DNA of 64,000 nucleotides. Source: Cristatella mucedo. Lineage: Eukaryota; Bryozoa; Phylactolaemata; Cristatellidae. Made by a program: the position numbers and the translations under genes. The stretch's first letter is position 1; each line of letters begins with the position of its first letter. Of the stretch, positions 20,626 to 31,176 are shown piece by piece. The stretch covers positions 1,984,001-2,048,000 of the forward strand of contig WPIO01000059.1 in NCBI GenBank assembly GCA_009760855.2, in the 5' to 3' direction. The notes beneath the pieces are model-generated. The model was given only the letters and a program-made list of their open reading frames with translations. It had not been told where the DNA came from and searched no databases.

Positions 20626-22599
20626 CGGTGACCATGACCTGAAGCCTTCATTTCAGTAGTGCCCGATGAAAGCATCGCAATCGTGGAAGTTATGATGCTT
20701 AGGAAATTGCTCAGGAAATTTAGAAATTTGGGAAGCCGGGGAAAACGTCGCCGACTTATGAATATGGGTGCACCTAACTTTTTAGAAGCTAACAAGCGGT
20801 ATACGAATTTACAACTTTCATACGCTCTGGTAAAGACAGCGAGTGAAAATGGAAACACGAGAAGAAAATACCACTTATAATCAAGTTAATTGTTAAAATA
20901 CCTCTGAATTGTCTATAGATCGTAAGCTATAACATCGGAAGAACGAGACGATCGAGGTTTATAGTGGCTTCCGCATCCGTTTAAGCATTTCTTTAACGTC
21001 AATTCATAAGAAGTAGGCATAGCCGCGCTTCTACAACCGAATCGCAGATTGCAGCCGGCGGAACTGTATAACCATTCTGTCAACTTAAACTAGGGCTATA
21101 CTCATTTGAAGATCTTTAAGAGATGACTCGCCAATATCCGTAAAAATCGCTGACAACTCATGCACGTAAATGTAATTCATTTGCATCGCGCCTCAAGAGA
21201 ATTGCATCTCTGTCTGGGCGCTCGGTAAATGCGCCGCAGGGTGCAGCAGGAAGGACTAGCCGCTGCTCTGCGGCCGGCGCTAGCAGCTAGCGCCGGCCGC
21301 AAAGGCCGCGCGCGGCGGCGCGAAGGCTCGGACGTGCGCGGAGGAGCGCGCCAGCAGCCAAGAGCTTGTTAATTAGTCCGCGCCCGAAGGGTCAGCTGAG
21401 ACATATTGGGAGCACAGGATTGGACTGCCGCATGCTAAAAACTTCGTTCTGGCCCAGGCAGGTGAACGCTTGAAAAGCAATGACTAGATGCAGTCAGCGG
21501 CCGATTGACATGAGGATTAATTTAAGTACGAATACTTTTGCATCCGTAGCGTCGATACAGCTGACATATCTACAGATCGTACACACGCGTACTCAATTCA
21601 GGGCCAGGTTGAGAAGATGGGGGGATAACCGCACGGGAAGTGGAGCGCAGTGCGAGACAGCGGTCCCAGTCAAACTGACCAATTGGCGCGTACATACTGC
21701 CGGCGGGTGGTTTTTAAACTGGTCATCTTGGCCGGCTCTATCTCAGCGTTCTTTCCATATTACTAGCAGGGTGAAAACGTTTCTGCTGTAGACAAGGTAC
21801 GTCCTCCCGATGATACAAGCGATATGACCGTCGTTGCCACCGACAGCGCCGCTACAGCTTACCGTTTAGCGCCGATTGGTGACGCGCCGCAATTTTCGGG
21901 CTTCTGCCCTTGCCTCCGGAAGCTTCGCCTGGGATGCGCTCTGGGAGCGCGCTTCGGCCTGTCAAGGTTCTTAGAGCTGTGCTAAGGACGAGCTGCGAGC
22001 CTCCTTACTGATGCGCGGTCAGGAATGTAGAGCTCCTGTTGTGCGCCTCAGCTAGTTCTGAGCCGCAGTGTTACCGTGCCACCGCCTGCTAACTGTGGGG
22101 ATGCCACAGCGCCCGAAATAATGCTGACGACGGTTCCTGCGAGTTGATGTGGGTGTCTTTCGGGCTAATATCACTGGCGAAATTCAGTGCAACGTTTCCT
22201 AGCCAAGAGAAAACGGCATTTCACAAGCCGAACTGGGTCAGCGTAAACTCATTCTAAATACAGCGTTTAAACACCTCACGCGGTCGAAAATTTCCGACTC
22301 GCAAATAAACTCCGCTGTCGAGCGAGATATCACGCCCGGTAATCTTTACTCCTATTTCTTACAAAGTATTTTACTCGCGAACACTGTTTTGGAGTAAGAA
22401 GTGCACGGTCAGCGGCTGTTTTTCTCGACGAGACCTAACCGAACGTTATCTCCAAGTGCCATCACTCCGGTACCGTAGTCGTTCGCGTACTCGCCTTACC
22501 TCGGACGTCTCGTAGAGGCATGCATCGCTCGTTCATAAGGGTGGCAGCAACGCAATATTTACTTGTATCTGTGACCTCCACTGGGATGGGATAATATCC
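20626..22599. other. Unclassified; GC-rich hairpin segment near 21.25 kb
   Basis: No gene recognised. GC content rises at 21220-21420 and 21840-22110. A LINE-A/SINE-C tail remnant may lie at 21180-21232 (minus). No frame shows a motif. Confidence 0.35.
21270..21300. repeat. Perfect 15-bp GC-rich hairpin
   Basis: GCGGCCGGCGCTAGC, a single A, then its exact reverse complement. It lies in a local GC-rich island followed by further GCGCGCGG sequence. Confidence 0.85.
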
Positions 22600-22660
22600 G
22601 TTCATAATAATAACCAATCGTTTAGCGCCCTAAGAGAACTAAACCTCTTTCTAGGCACTA
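22600..22660 (-). mobile_element. LINE-A or SINE-C tail remnant
   Basis: ATAATAATAACC followed by AGCGCCCTAAGAGAACTAAA and TCTTTCTAGGCACT. Too short to tell the LINE tail from the SINE tail. Confidence 0.6.
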
Positions 22661-22867
22661 GCGTGTGCTAGATAGAAAGCGTGTCAAGCTTTACATACTG
22701 GCATCGCTATCCCGAGCACGTGACATGCCGACAAGCCTACTAAACTGGGCAAGATGCAGCTCTGCCATTTGTCGAGACCAAAAACGAGCACTCCAGTCAC
22801 ATTAGAGAAAGTCAGTTGAAGCATCGGCGTGGCGCTGGCCATAGTTCGCCCGGTTTATGAGCATTCA

Positions 22868-23045
22868 GTTGGTGAGCCGTGATGGCACAATAGGTAAGGT
22901 GGTTGCTTTCACGACCTCGGTCGTGGGTTCGATTCCTGCGGTGGGTGATTCTTTATCGCCACTGCAAGCGGTGGTGATAGCCATAAAGGCTCTTCTGTCG
23001 CTCTACAAAAAGAGGCTGTTTAGTCAGCTAGGATTTATTTAGTCA
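22868..23045 (+). mobile_element. SINE-D
   Basis: tRNA-derived head with box A (TGGCACAATAGGTAAGG) and a perfect box B (GGTTCGATTCC at about 22927-22937), a unique body (CACTGCAAGCGGTGGTGATA) and a 3' end, AGAGGCTGTTTAGTCAGCTA, shared by the other copies. Confidence 0.88.
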
Positions 23046-23375
23046 TTTGCTTGCTTATCTTCTTGGGTCTTCCACAGCTGTTGCTTGCAATGGCATTTGA
23101 CCAATGGCCATGTAGCTCGTGCATGTACACTCCGACCGAAACTGTAGCCGACGAGAGTAAGGGAGGCGTAGGCCCGCTGCTCTCTGCTTGGCGCGCCCGT
23201 TTTTGCCTTGACCTCTCCCTCGAGGGATTGCCGGGCATGGCTGCATCTACAAGGGTTGCGGCTACCCCGCAAGCAGCTGCCGCCGCTGCAGGTGCCGCGG
23301 CAGCTCGGGCACTTGTTTTACGGATCGTGTGCAGGGTCGTATGAAGCAGTGCCTGCGTGCCCGCGTGCTGCCCGA

Positions 23376-23867
23376 TTAGTCGATGCAGAAGCCACGCCTT
23401 GAGAGTGCAAGCCTGCAGTTTCTGACATATTCCTCGACCGAAGCAACGAGAAGCGCTTCGTGAAATTCCTTGCCAGGGTCGATCAGCCAGTCTACGGATG
23501 TAGCACGGGCTGGCACGCTCGCCCTGGCAGTAGCCATGGTAACCAATTGCTTAGCTATTGACAAGCCACCGGACTCGGTTGCACGAGTGGCTGCACGAGC
23601 TGCTGCTCGCCGGATCGAAGTCGCGTGCAGCCCTTGCACGTGGCCCAGCAAGCGTTCTAGTCTGTGTATCCGTTTTTGCCAATCCAGTGCAGCGGTTGCT
23701 TGCATTAGGCTGTTCTCTTCGTGTACGCCCAGCTCTTTGTTGTAGGGCCCCCCCCCCCCCCCCAGTAGCAGTGCTTCCCGCCGGCCGTGTCCGGAGTGGC
23801 AATGTCCACCGTCTTGGCAAGCCACTTTCGCCAGCACCCGGTGCGTGCTGCTGCTGTCGCTGTGCAT
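23376..23867 (-). CDS. Possible minus-strand exon, unrecognised (alternative to the plus-strand model)
   Basis: A 163-codon minus frame. Its part below the poly-G run (plus-strand poly-C at 23747-23763) has natural-looking, helix-like text: a DWQKRIHRLERLLGHVQ segment and a later DPGKEFHEALLVASVEEYVR segment. The GC-rich DNA leaves all frames open, so open length is weak evidence. It overlaps the plus-strand exon proposed at 23769-24064; at most one is likely to be real. No family recognised. Confidence 0.25.
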   Translation of the reverse strand: MHSDSSSTHRVLAKVACQDGGHCHSGHGRREALLLGGGGGPYNKELGVHEENSLMQATAALDWQKRIHRLERLLGHVQGLHATSIRRAAARAATRATESGGLSIAKQLVTMATARASVPARATSVDWLIDPGKEFHEALLVASVEEYVRNCRLALSRRGFCID

Positions 23868-24064
23868 TGCGGCCCCAATGGTGGAAGCTCGACCGAGGGC
23901 TACTCTGGAGTGCAGCCGCCGCCGCAGGCTGCAGCTGATGGGGCACTGCAGCCCACAGCGGCTGCTCGTGCAGGTGTCTCAGCTGGCAGACGGCCTCTCG
24001 TTGTGGACTGGCAGCTGCATCAGTCGTCCAACCGACAGCTGTTTGTGTACGGCTACGTGTACGA
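23769..24064 (+). CDS. Tentative exon of unrecognised GC-rich gene
   Basis: Exon proposed from a long poly-C pyrimidine tract (23747-23763) followed by three alternative AGs (CAGTAGCAG), an open frame and a strong GTGAGT donor at 24065. The frame ends in protein-like text (RRPLVVDWQLHQ, then NRQLFVYGYVY). It leaves two bases of a codon, which fit the 27416 exon. In this frame a start directly after the first AG would begin with a stop codon, so the second or third AG, or the ATG at 23787, must be used. Function unknown. The minus-strand frame over the same DNA is a competing reading. Confidence 0.35.
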
Positions 24065-24635
24065 GTGAGTAGGTGCTGTGCGAGCAAACCTAGCATCGCA
24101 GTCCTCGAAATGTCTTAGTATGCGTATGCCTGAAGTACTGGGACGTTGTCTTGAGTTTCGGTAAAACAGTGCATGCATTACCAAGTCGTTGCAATTGCTT
24201 GTAAATGACATTTCCTTGGTCCTGTTCCATTGATCTGAATTCCAGCCCCTGCCATATAAATCTCTTTGAGAATCTGCTATAGAAAGTCCCCCCCAGCTGT
24301 TCTGTGCTGGCAGTACTACAGTCGATCTGCAAAAGCTAACGACGAAGACACGCCTTTTATCCCATTTGTCCCAAGCTTCTGTAATGCTTGTTTACACCTG
24401 ACCTGTCTTGCTTGCCATCGTTTCTCGAGCATGCCTGCCCTCTTTTCTTATCTCTTATCTAAACTGTGTGTGCCCCTCTTCTCTAGCTCTTACTCTGCGA
24501 TACTCACCTCACTCACTGTATGTATGTATGTATGCTACCATATCTGTTTCTCTCTCTAAATATGCTGTACCTATACATATACTGTATGTGGTTCTTTATC
24601 TGTGTCAGCCACTTTCTCTCTGGTACTCATCTCCG

Positions 24636-24755
<120 letters not shown>

Positions 24756-24894
24756 AGTCTCTCTCGTTCTCTGTCTGTCTGTCTCTCTCTCCGTGTCTGT
24801 CTGTCTCTCTCTCCGTGTCTCTTTATGTCTCTCTCTCTCCCTCCCCCCTCTGCCCTCTCTGCTCCCTCTCTCACACACACTTTTTCTCCTCACT

Positions 24895-25179
24895 CACCTG
24901 TGCTGACGGTACTCAGCTGTATTTACCATATTAACAGTTGAATTCTGCTGCAGCAACTAACAAACTAAATGCTTACCTTGCAGACATGCAATCCTGAGTG
25001 GCAGCAAATTTTCTTTAAATTAAGTGATCCTAAAACAGAACTGCTACTCATAAGACACCCCAAGCGTTGGCAAAACCAGTAGGTTTTCCTCTTCAAATAG
25101 GTGATGCTGTTGTGTGACCATCACCTTGTGCTCGGAATTTAGGTGTCGTCTTCGACAACTGCCTAAATTTTGAAAGCTT
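24895..25179 (+). mobile_element. LINE-B, left part of interrupted copy
   Basis: Begins at a decayed YADDTQLY box (GCTGACGGTACTCAGCTGTA) and continues through the AATEKLNAC-like and LLLIGHP-like codons to the region of AATTTTGAAAGCTT, where a LINE-A is inserted. Confidence 0.85.
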
Positions 25180-26105
25180 CCTTTCTAAAGAATTCATTCA
25201 TAATCGGTTCTGCCAGCATATATCCTGTTGAATCTGCACGAAATCGAGGTGTCATATTCCTAAGTGACCTTTCATTTGACGACCACATCAGCTCCACAGT
25301 CAAGTCTGCCTACTTTCAGCTATGCAACAATGCTAAGATTCGGGCTTATATAGACAGGGATACCACATCTAAATTGGTCCATGCATGTGTGGCGTTCTGT
25401 CTTGACTTATGTAACTTGTAACTCACTGCTTACTAGTCTACCGGCCTGTGCACTCCGGCGCTTACAGCTGGTGCAAACTCTAGCTAGGCTTGTCTGTCGT
25501 GAGCATTGCAGTTGCCACATCGCACCTCTTCTCGCTGACCTGCACTATCTCTCTGTCAAGCAACGCATCGGCTTTAAGGTTGGATCACTCACTTTTAGGT
25601 CTCTTCATTCTTTGGGTCCTGCCTACGTATCAGAGCTACTCCACACCGGGCTAAGCATCGTACTGCCCGCTTTTCGGAATCCAACTGTGTACCCATACCT
25701 TGTAAAAATCTCAAATCCTTTGGAGACCGTGCCTTTAGTTTATATGCTCCCAAAGCCTGGAACTCACTCCCGACTTGTGTCGTGACATCGCCTGACTTGA
25801 CCACATTTGAAAAGAAATTAAAAACGCATCTATTTATGAGAGCATTTAATGGGACCCTGTGACTCGTCCTGTATGTGCTGACACTGTGCGTGCTGACACT
25901 GTGCATGCTGCCACTAACTGTACTTGCATGCTGACACTGTGCATATCACCCCTAGCCATGTTATTCTGGTTGTTTATTGCGTATGCTACCACTAACCATT
26001 CGATCGTGCTTCCTTTGCAGCAAATGTCAAGTGCCTAGAAAGAGATTGAGTTATTTGAGGGCACTATTAAATGTATCATTATTACTATAATTATTATTAT
26101 TATCA
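25180..26105 (+). mobile_element. LINE-A inserted in LINE-B
   Basis: Starts near the IGSASIYPVESARN codons and runs through SRLDYC, decayed to CLDLCN (about 25400), the RLQLVQ and FRSLHSLGPAYVSELL segments, and a 3'UTR to a tail at 26030-26103 (GAAAGAGATTGAGTTATTTG plus ATT repeats). Confidence 0.88.
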
Positions 26106-26858
26106 TAAGAAGACTGCTTCTGCAGCTAGCCATCACGTACGGTTCCTGGTTTCTACTGCGGCATGCAAAGAATTTAACTAGCTCCTTGGTACTGTCTCGG
26201 CTAAGTTGTTGCAATTCCATTTTTGTGGGGCTGCCGAAAATAGCCACTAGGTCACTGCAGCTAGTAATAAATATGGCAGCAAGGCCAGTCAACTAATCCC
26301 AAAGGTTCAGCCATGTTTCTCCTTTGCAAAAGGAGCTTCGATGGCTTCTGGTCGATCAATTAATAGGGAGCACAATTCTTAGACTGACCCACAATGTCAG
26401 GGCCATGTCTGGGCGTTTTCATACCTTGCTGAACTGCTGCACCAGCTTTAGCTTCCTCGTGCACTCAGGCCCTATATTGGCAGTAATTTAGCTACCATTC
26501 CTGATGGTGGCAGAAGCTTTCTTTCTGCAGGTCCTAGACTGCGAATGTCTTTCAACAATTCTTATTCAACGACATCTACTCTCGTGCTGCCGACTGTGGC
26601 ACATCCTTTCCGGCCGTCCTGAGCTGCTACTTCCATGCTTCTCACTCCTTCGACTGCCCTCATGACTCAGCTATGCTTCTCACTTTCTCTTTGTCGGGTG
26701 ATATCAAGTGTGTTGGCTACAGCATGCATACCGAAAGCTGCTTAGACTTTGAGTGTGCCATAGCGAACTCTCCTCTGTAACACACCCACTTAGTACTTCT
26801 GGCTTTGCACAGCTTCACGCATAGAGGCATTACATCACATTAGAACTGCACGTGAGAG
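26106..26858 (+). mobile_element. LINE-B, right part of interrupted copy
   Basis: Resumes at the [10 protein letters not shown] codons (AGAAGACTGCTTCTGCAGCT) and ends in a decayed 3' terminus with ATTACATCACATT. Many stops. Confidence 0.85.
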
Positions 26859-27415
26859 TGTGCTTCTCATGTCTCAGCTTGGCTCCTCCTGATTGATTGT
26901 GCAAGACTTCAGTGTTCAGCCTCAATCATCGGTGATTTGAGTGCACTATCTTGCGCCGTATGCTTCATGTATTCAAATCGCACACGCTTCACATTTCGCT
27001 CGTACGTGCAGCTTAGTGCAGGCTAGACTTTATACAGATTGGTGGTCTGGTGGCTGCACTTTGCTAATTTGTCAAAGACCTTACTTGTGGCTGATGATGC
27101 CAAACAAGTAGCACAGCAGCAGCCCTCCGTCGTCCCAAGGGTGTGTGGCGTTAGCATCAGCACCTGCACGATCTGGTAGCTTGTCCGGTGGCCACTTGCC
27201 TTCGCTGTGCAAATGGATCTCTACATCATCGGTCAGGGACTGGGTCGTATAAAGATGCTATCATGCCATCCGGGAGAATCTAGGTGCCTCTCGTGTGTGC
27301 AGCTGTGTGCTCTCGCGGCCAGTCCCTAGGCTTCCCCCCTCTGTAGAATCCCCCATCCCAAGAGTCTCGATCGATGCATCTCGTTTTGTTTGCCTTCTTC
27401 TCTGGTCCGTGCAGA
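26859..27415. other. Intron of tentative gene or upstream DNA
   Basis: No repeat recognised. Short frames around 27187-27275 could be a small exon in other models, but none joins in phase with the neighbours. Confidence 0.3.
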
Positions 27416-27696
27416 TGCATCGGCCTCAGCCTCCTGCCTGCAAGCAAGTTCGTCGGCGGTATTCTGGTCGGTATAGACGGTCACGAGTACGACCTGCTGA
27501 ATCCGGATTACGACATGCGAACAGGCTCGTTGGCGTGCAGCGACTCGACACCACAGCAACAGCCGTCGGTGGCCGAGTCACCCTGGGTGCCGGCTGCCTA
27601 CTCGGGCTCGCCGGCGCTCTCTCCGCCGACCGAGGGCGTCTCTGGGCTGCACGCCGGCCACAGCTGCCGTAGCCTGCCCGTGCACCGCACCGCTGC
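27416..27696 (+). CDS. Tentative exon of unrecognised GC-rich gene
   Basis: Acceptor CTGGTCCGTGCAG before 27416, donor CAG|GTACTA after 27696. In the frame set by the 23769-24064 exon it reads SKFVGGILVGIDGHEYDLLN, then a segment containing PDYDMRTGSLACSD, then becomes Ser/Pro-rich. It ends with one base of a codon, which the 27836 exon completes as GCC, giving an intron of 139 bp (27697-27835). Phase agreement at both junctions supports the model, but no family is recognised and the alternative frame at 27295-27672 is also open. Confidence 0.4.
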
Positions 27697-27835
27697 AGGT
27701 ACTATTCTTTCGTCGGCAGCTGGGAGCACATGGGGCTGCACATCCTCCGGTACATGCGTCACGTGTCGTGCCCAGCGTGCAAGCTCTCAGGTTTTTCTCG
27801 GCTTGCTCACCTTGATCTCGTTTTTTCTTTGATAG

Positions 27836-29940
27836 CCATCAAAGCAGACGTGCAGTGTTCAGGCGAGCCTTCTGGCGAGCTCCGTCTCGGACACGCCGGG
27901 CTGGCTTCAGCTGATCAGACGCGAGATCGCCTAGCGACGAGCCCAGCAAGCGCCGAGTTTTCCCCCCAATCGCCGCCGCTGCTGCCGCCGCCTCCTTCAC
28001 CTTTCCGAGCAGACGACGACGTCGGGCGGTCTCCGACAGTGGCAGTTGGCTGTGGCACTGGCACAGCAACCGCTAGCTGCACCGGACCGCAGCTGCCCGC
28101 CCTGCCGCCAGCCAGCTGCTGCTGCAGCTGTCATGGCATTCCATATCTGGCAGCCGAGCGGCAGACAGGTGATAGCTGGGCTGCCTCGGCCATTTCCGAA
28201 TCGGTCGTGCTGCCGCACCCTACGCCGACGTGCCTGGCAGCCGAGCAACGAGTGAATGCCGACTGGTCCGCCGAAGTTGCTGCTGCTGCGAAACGGCCAC
28301 TGTTTCCGACGAGTTTGCCTACCGAGTCAGCGGTTCATTGGACAGAGCTGAGCGAAGCAAAACCGGCTATCGTGATCTGTCCTGTGCCGGCAGTGCAGCT
28401 TCCGTTGCCGCCCCGCCGGCATCTGAGGAACGCGGTTCCGCCGGTGCCGATGCCACGTGCCAGCAAAGCGGCATCTGCTCGGGCCGACGAAGCAGGCCTC
28501 GCGCTCCCTGCTGCAGCGGCTGCGGCCGAACGGCAGCGCTGCAGAGGCGCCGCGCTGCAGCCACCGCATAGTTGCGAGCCGAGCCCGGCACCGAAAGGCT
28601 GTCGTCAAGAGGACGTAGCTGCTGCCGAAAGTGTGCATGCGGACTGCCCGGCGCTGCTCGCCCGCGAGTCGGCACATGCCTCGGTGCCTCGCACGTTGCC
28701 GGCACGTCGCCGACGGTCGTCGAGCTCGGACGCTGCCGCTATGCGCCACCGCTGCCAGACATCTAGCCACGGTGCAATGCCGGTCGAAGTGAGCTGCAGT
28801 AAGCGTCGCCAGGCAAATATGCCCGTGACTGATGAGTGCCAACGCAAGCGGTCGCGTGCCGACGCCGCTACCACCGAAGCCCACAGGCCGGCGCGCGCAG
28901 CGCAGCCGAGCTCCGGCAGCCACACAACACCAGCCGGACGCTTGCACCGGGAGAGTCCACCGAGAAGCTCACCCGCTTGTGTTGGTGGCAGCAGCATTTG
29001 CTGCGGCCGCCGAGCCCCCGACGAGTCCGCCACCACTAAGGACGCAGCACGTGGTGGGCAGCAGTGGCGCTCCGCCGGCAGCTTCGGGCGAGGCAGGGTT
29101 GACAGCGTGGACCTGGCATCGACGGCGACGAACCGTCGTCGGCAAAAGGGTCGCAAGGCGGCGGCCATGCGTGAGCCGAGCCCAGCGGTTCCCTCTAGTG
29201 GCAGTCAATATCTGACTGATCACTCGAGCGGAGGCACTAGCTGCTCAGTCGCTAGCGGCTCGTCGGATGCTTGCGTGCCTGCACAGAGGTCCTGTGAAGC
29301 TGTATGGCCGCCACCTCCTGTGCTAAAGAGTGGCAGCTCAGCATGCCCGAGAGAGATCGAGCCGATAGTGTCAGTGGAGGAGACTGCCGAAGCCGCCACT
29401 GGCTTCAAGGACAAGCTTGGCTGTTATTCACCGTGTGACAAGCAACTCCGAGTGGCTAGACGGGTCAGCCTCGGCCGCCACTGCAGCCGCACTAGCAGCA
29501 ATGCCCAGCCTCCTGCCAGTGGGCACAGCTACCCGACGCGCTCTCGGTCGTCGACTGAATGCGCTTTGGCTCAGGCAAACAGCACCAGTCCAGCGCCTGC
29601 CAGGACTCATGCGAAAGCCAGTGACGCGGCGTCCTCCACGCAGGGGCCTCCAGAAGCTGCTGTTGCTGCTCCGTCGAGACGTGCCGGCAGAGCCGCGTGT
29701 GGCAAGGCTGCCGCCGCTGTGGCTGCGTCGTCGTCGTCGTCGCTTGTACGTTCGCATAGCCCCGAGCGCATTCTGAACCGAACTGTGACCATTCAGGCTG
29801 GTGCGCGAGCAACCCCAGCCCAACCTGTCAGCGCTTCTTTTACGGCATCCCATAGCAGGTCAGGGCAGCTACGGTCTGCTTCCCGCAAATGCCGCCACCG
29901 TTTGCCGAAGACGTATGTGGGTAATGATCCTTTAGGCTGA
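27836..29940 (+). CDS. Large terminal exon, low-complexity Ser/Ala/Arg/Cys-rich protein
   Basis: An uninterrupted frame of about 700 codons from an acceptor (TTTTTTCTTTGATAG) to TGA at 29938-29940. The frame would also read through from 27730, upstream of the acceptor. Composition is Ser, Ala, Pro, Arg and Cys rich with scattered basic/Ser patches (SHSYPTRSRSS-like and SPERILNRTVTI) and a tidy C-terminus (RHRLPKTYVGNDPLG). It looks like a long disordered tail rather than a folded domain. All other frames here are broken within about 200 codons. GC-rich third positions fit a real exon, but repeats of CTG/GCC could also keep a frame open. Function not recognised. Confidence 0.5.
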
Positions 29941-30479
29941 GAATGTGCCAAGGCCGATGTCGATAAGAGCGCCAGCGGCCTTGGCAGCAGCTGCTGATCG
30001 GCTGCTGCTCTCTGCTGCTGCTGCTTGCTACTCCACGACTGCTGCTGCCGGAGCAGCCGTGGCTGCTTGTGGCACTGTCCTGCTCTGCAGCACGGGGATT
30101 ATTGCCTCGTATTAACTAGTGACTGTCAGACCTGCACTTTCTAAATAGGATGCTCTCACTCGTTGTTTTCAATGCTTTTAGTGAAATTACCATTATTTTT
30201 TTTATTGGTCGATGACCAATACCTCTGAAAACTATTCTGACAATGCGGTAATACATGGCACAATTATGCAGTCGTAGTGTGCCTTTTTGTTACACTGCGT
30301 TTGGCCGTGCAGAGGCAAGTGCTAATGGTGTGTTTAAGCTGGCTTACGGATGTAGTGAATGAGCCCTTATAGAGCTAGCTTACCACTATAACTGGTTGTC
30401 TACTGACCAGGCTCTAGATCGCCACAGTCGATCTCTTTTTATTAAGTAGTAGATATTTGTAGTTCTTCTTAGCACACTT
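29941..30479. other. 3' flank of tentative gene
   Basis: CTG/GCTGCTG-rich stretch at 29985-30060 followed by AT-rich DNA. No clear AATAAA near the stop. Confidence 0.35.
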
Positions 30480-30565
30480 TATTTCCTGAGCGTATATAAA
30501 GTGCCTTTGAAAGAGATTGAGTTCTCTGAGGGTGCTATGCAAGTGTATAATTATTATTACTATGT
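30480..30565 (+). mobile_element. LINE-A tail
   Basis: AAGTGCCTTTGAAAGAGATT, then GAGTTCTCTGAGGGTGCTAT and ATT repeats. Confidence 0.8.
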
Positions 30566-30991
30566 CTGCATCAAGCTTCCCACGGAACATGTTGGATCCA
30601 GTGAGAGTATGCAGCAGCACGAAGTGTAGGCTCCTGCCCCGACGCACGACTGAAGCCAAGTCCAAAGTGAGTCCCGACTGAGTGCAAGGCCACCAGCAAC
30701 TTGTATGCTGCAAAAGATGATAACAGTCATTTGGGCCAAAAGAAGTCTGAGCTTTTAACTCGTATATGCTATTACTAGCTAATTGGAAAAGCATCCTTTA
30801 TAGCATGCCGGGTACATAAAGTACGCAGAAATGCATCATGTTCTTCTGGGTGCTGTCTAAATGTCACTTTCGTTGTTTTTCATTTCTTAAATACAAACAA
30901 GTCTTTTAGTATGGCTAGTGCAAGATCTTCATGTGGCGTTCAGAGATGCATGCTCGTCGGCTTGTCGAAAACACTGATTTTTGTCGTCATC
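30566..30991. other. Unclassified intergenic DNA
   Basis: A 126-codon minus frame (30414-30794) spans a LINE-A tail and is not a gene. Confidence 0.35.
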
Positions 30992-30999
30992 GTCTAATC

Positions 31000-31168
31000 C
31001 AGCGGTTCTCAACCTGTGGGTTGCGACTCCGACCCTTCACAGAGGTCGCCTAAGATCATCAGAACACACGTGTGTCCACATTTTGCTCACAACTTTATGG
31101 TTTGGGGTCGCCACAACATGAGGAACTGTATTAAAGGGTCTCGGCATTAGGAAGGTTGACAACCACTT
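31000..31168. mobile_element. SPIN-like hAT non-autonomous element (MITE)
   Basis: 169-bp element with hAT-type terminal repeats: left CAGCGGTTCTCAACCTGTGG, right end GGAAGGTTGACAACCACTT, the inverse of a CAGTGGTTCTCAACC-type end. Inner blocks (GTCGCCTAAGA, CGCCACAACATGAGGAACTG, then TATTAAAGGGTC) match what I remember of the SPIN/OposCharlie-type hAT consensus. Flanks form an imperfect 8-bp duplication (GTCTAATC at 30992-30999, GTTTAATC at 31169-31176, 7 of 8), fitting the hAT pattern nTnTAnnn. The assignment is from memory. Confidence 0.8.
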
Positions 31169-31176
31169 GTTTAATC

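Noticed and set aside
22868-23045. Possible functional tRNA gene (perfect B box)
   Set aside because: The A-to-B box region does not form a proper cloverleaf with an acceptor stem, and the same sequence with a common 3' body recurs at least five times; it is a SINE.
27295-27672. Alternative 125-codon frame over exon 27416-27696
   Set aside because: It does not join in phase with either neighbouring exon through usable splice sites; the other frame does.
28327-29853. Several minus-strand frames of 100-206 codons
   Set aside because: They lie antisense to a 700-codon uninterrupted plus frame in GC-rich DNA and are expected shadows.
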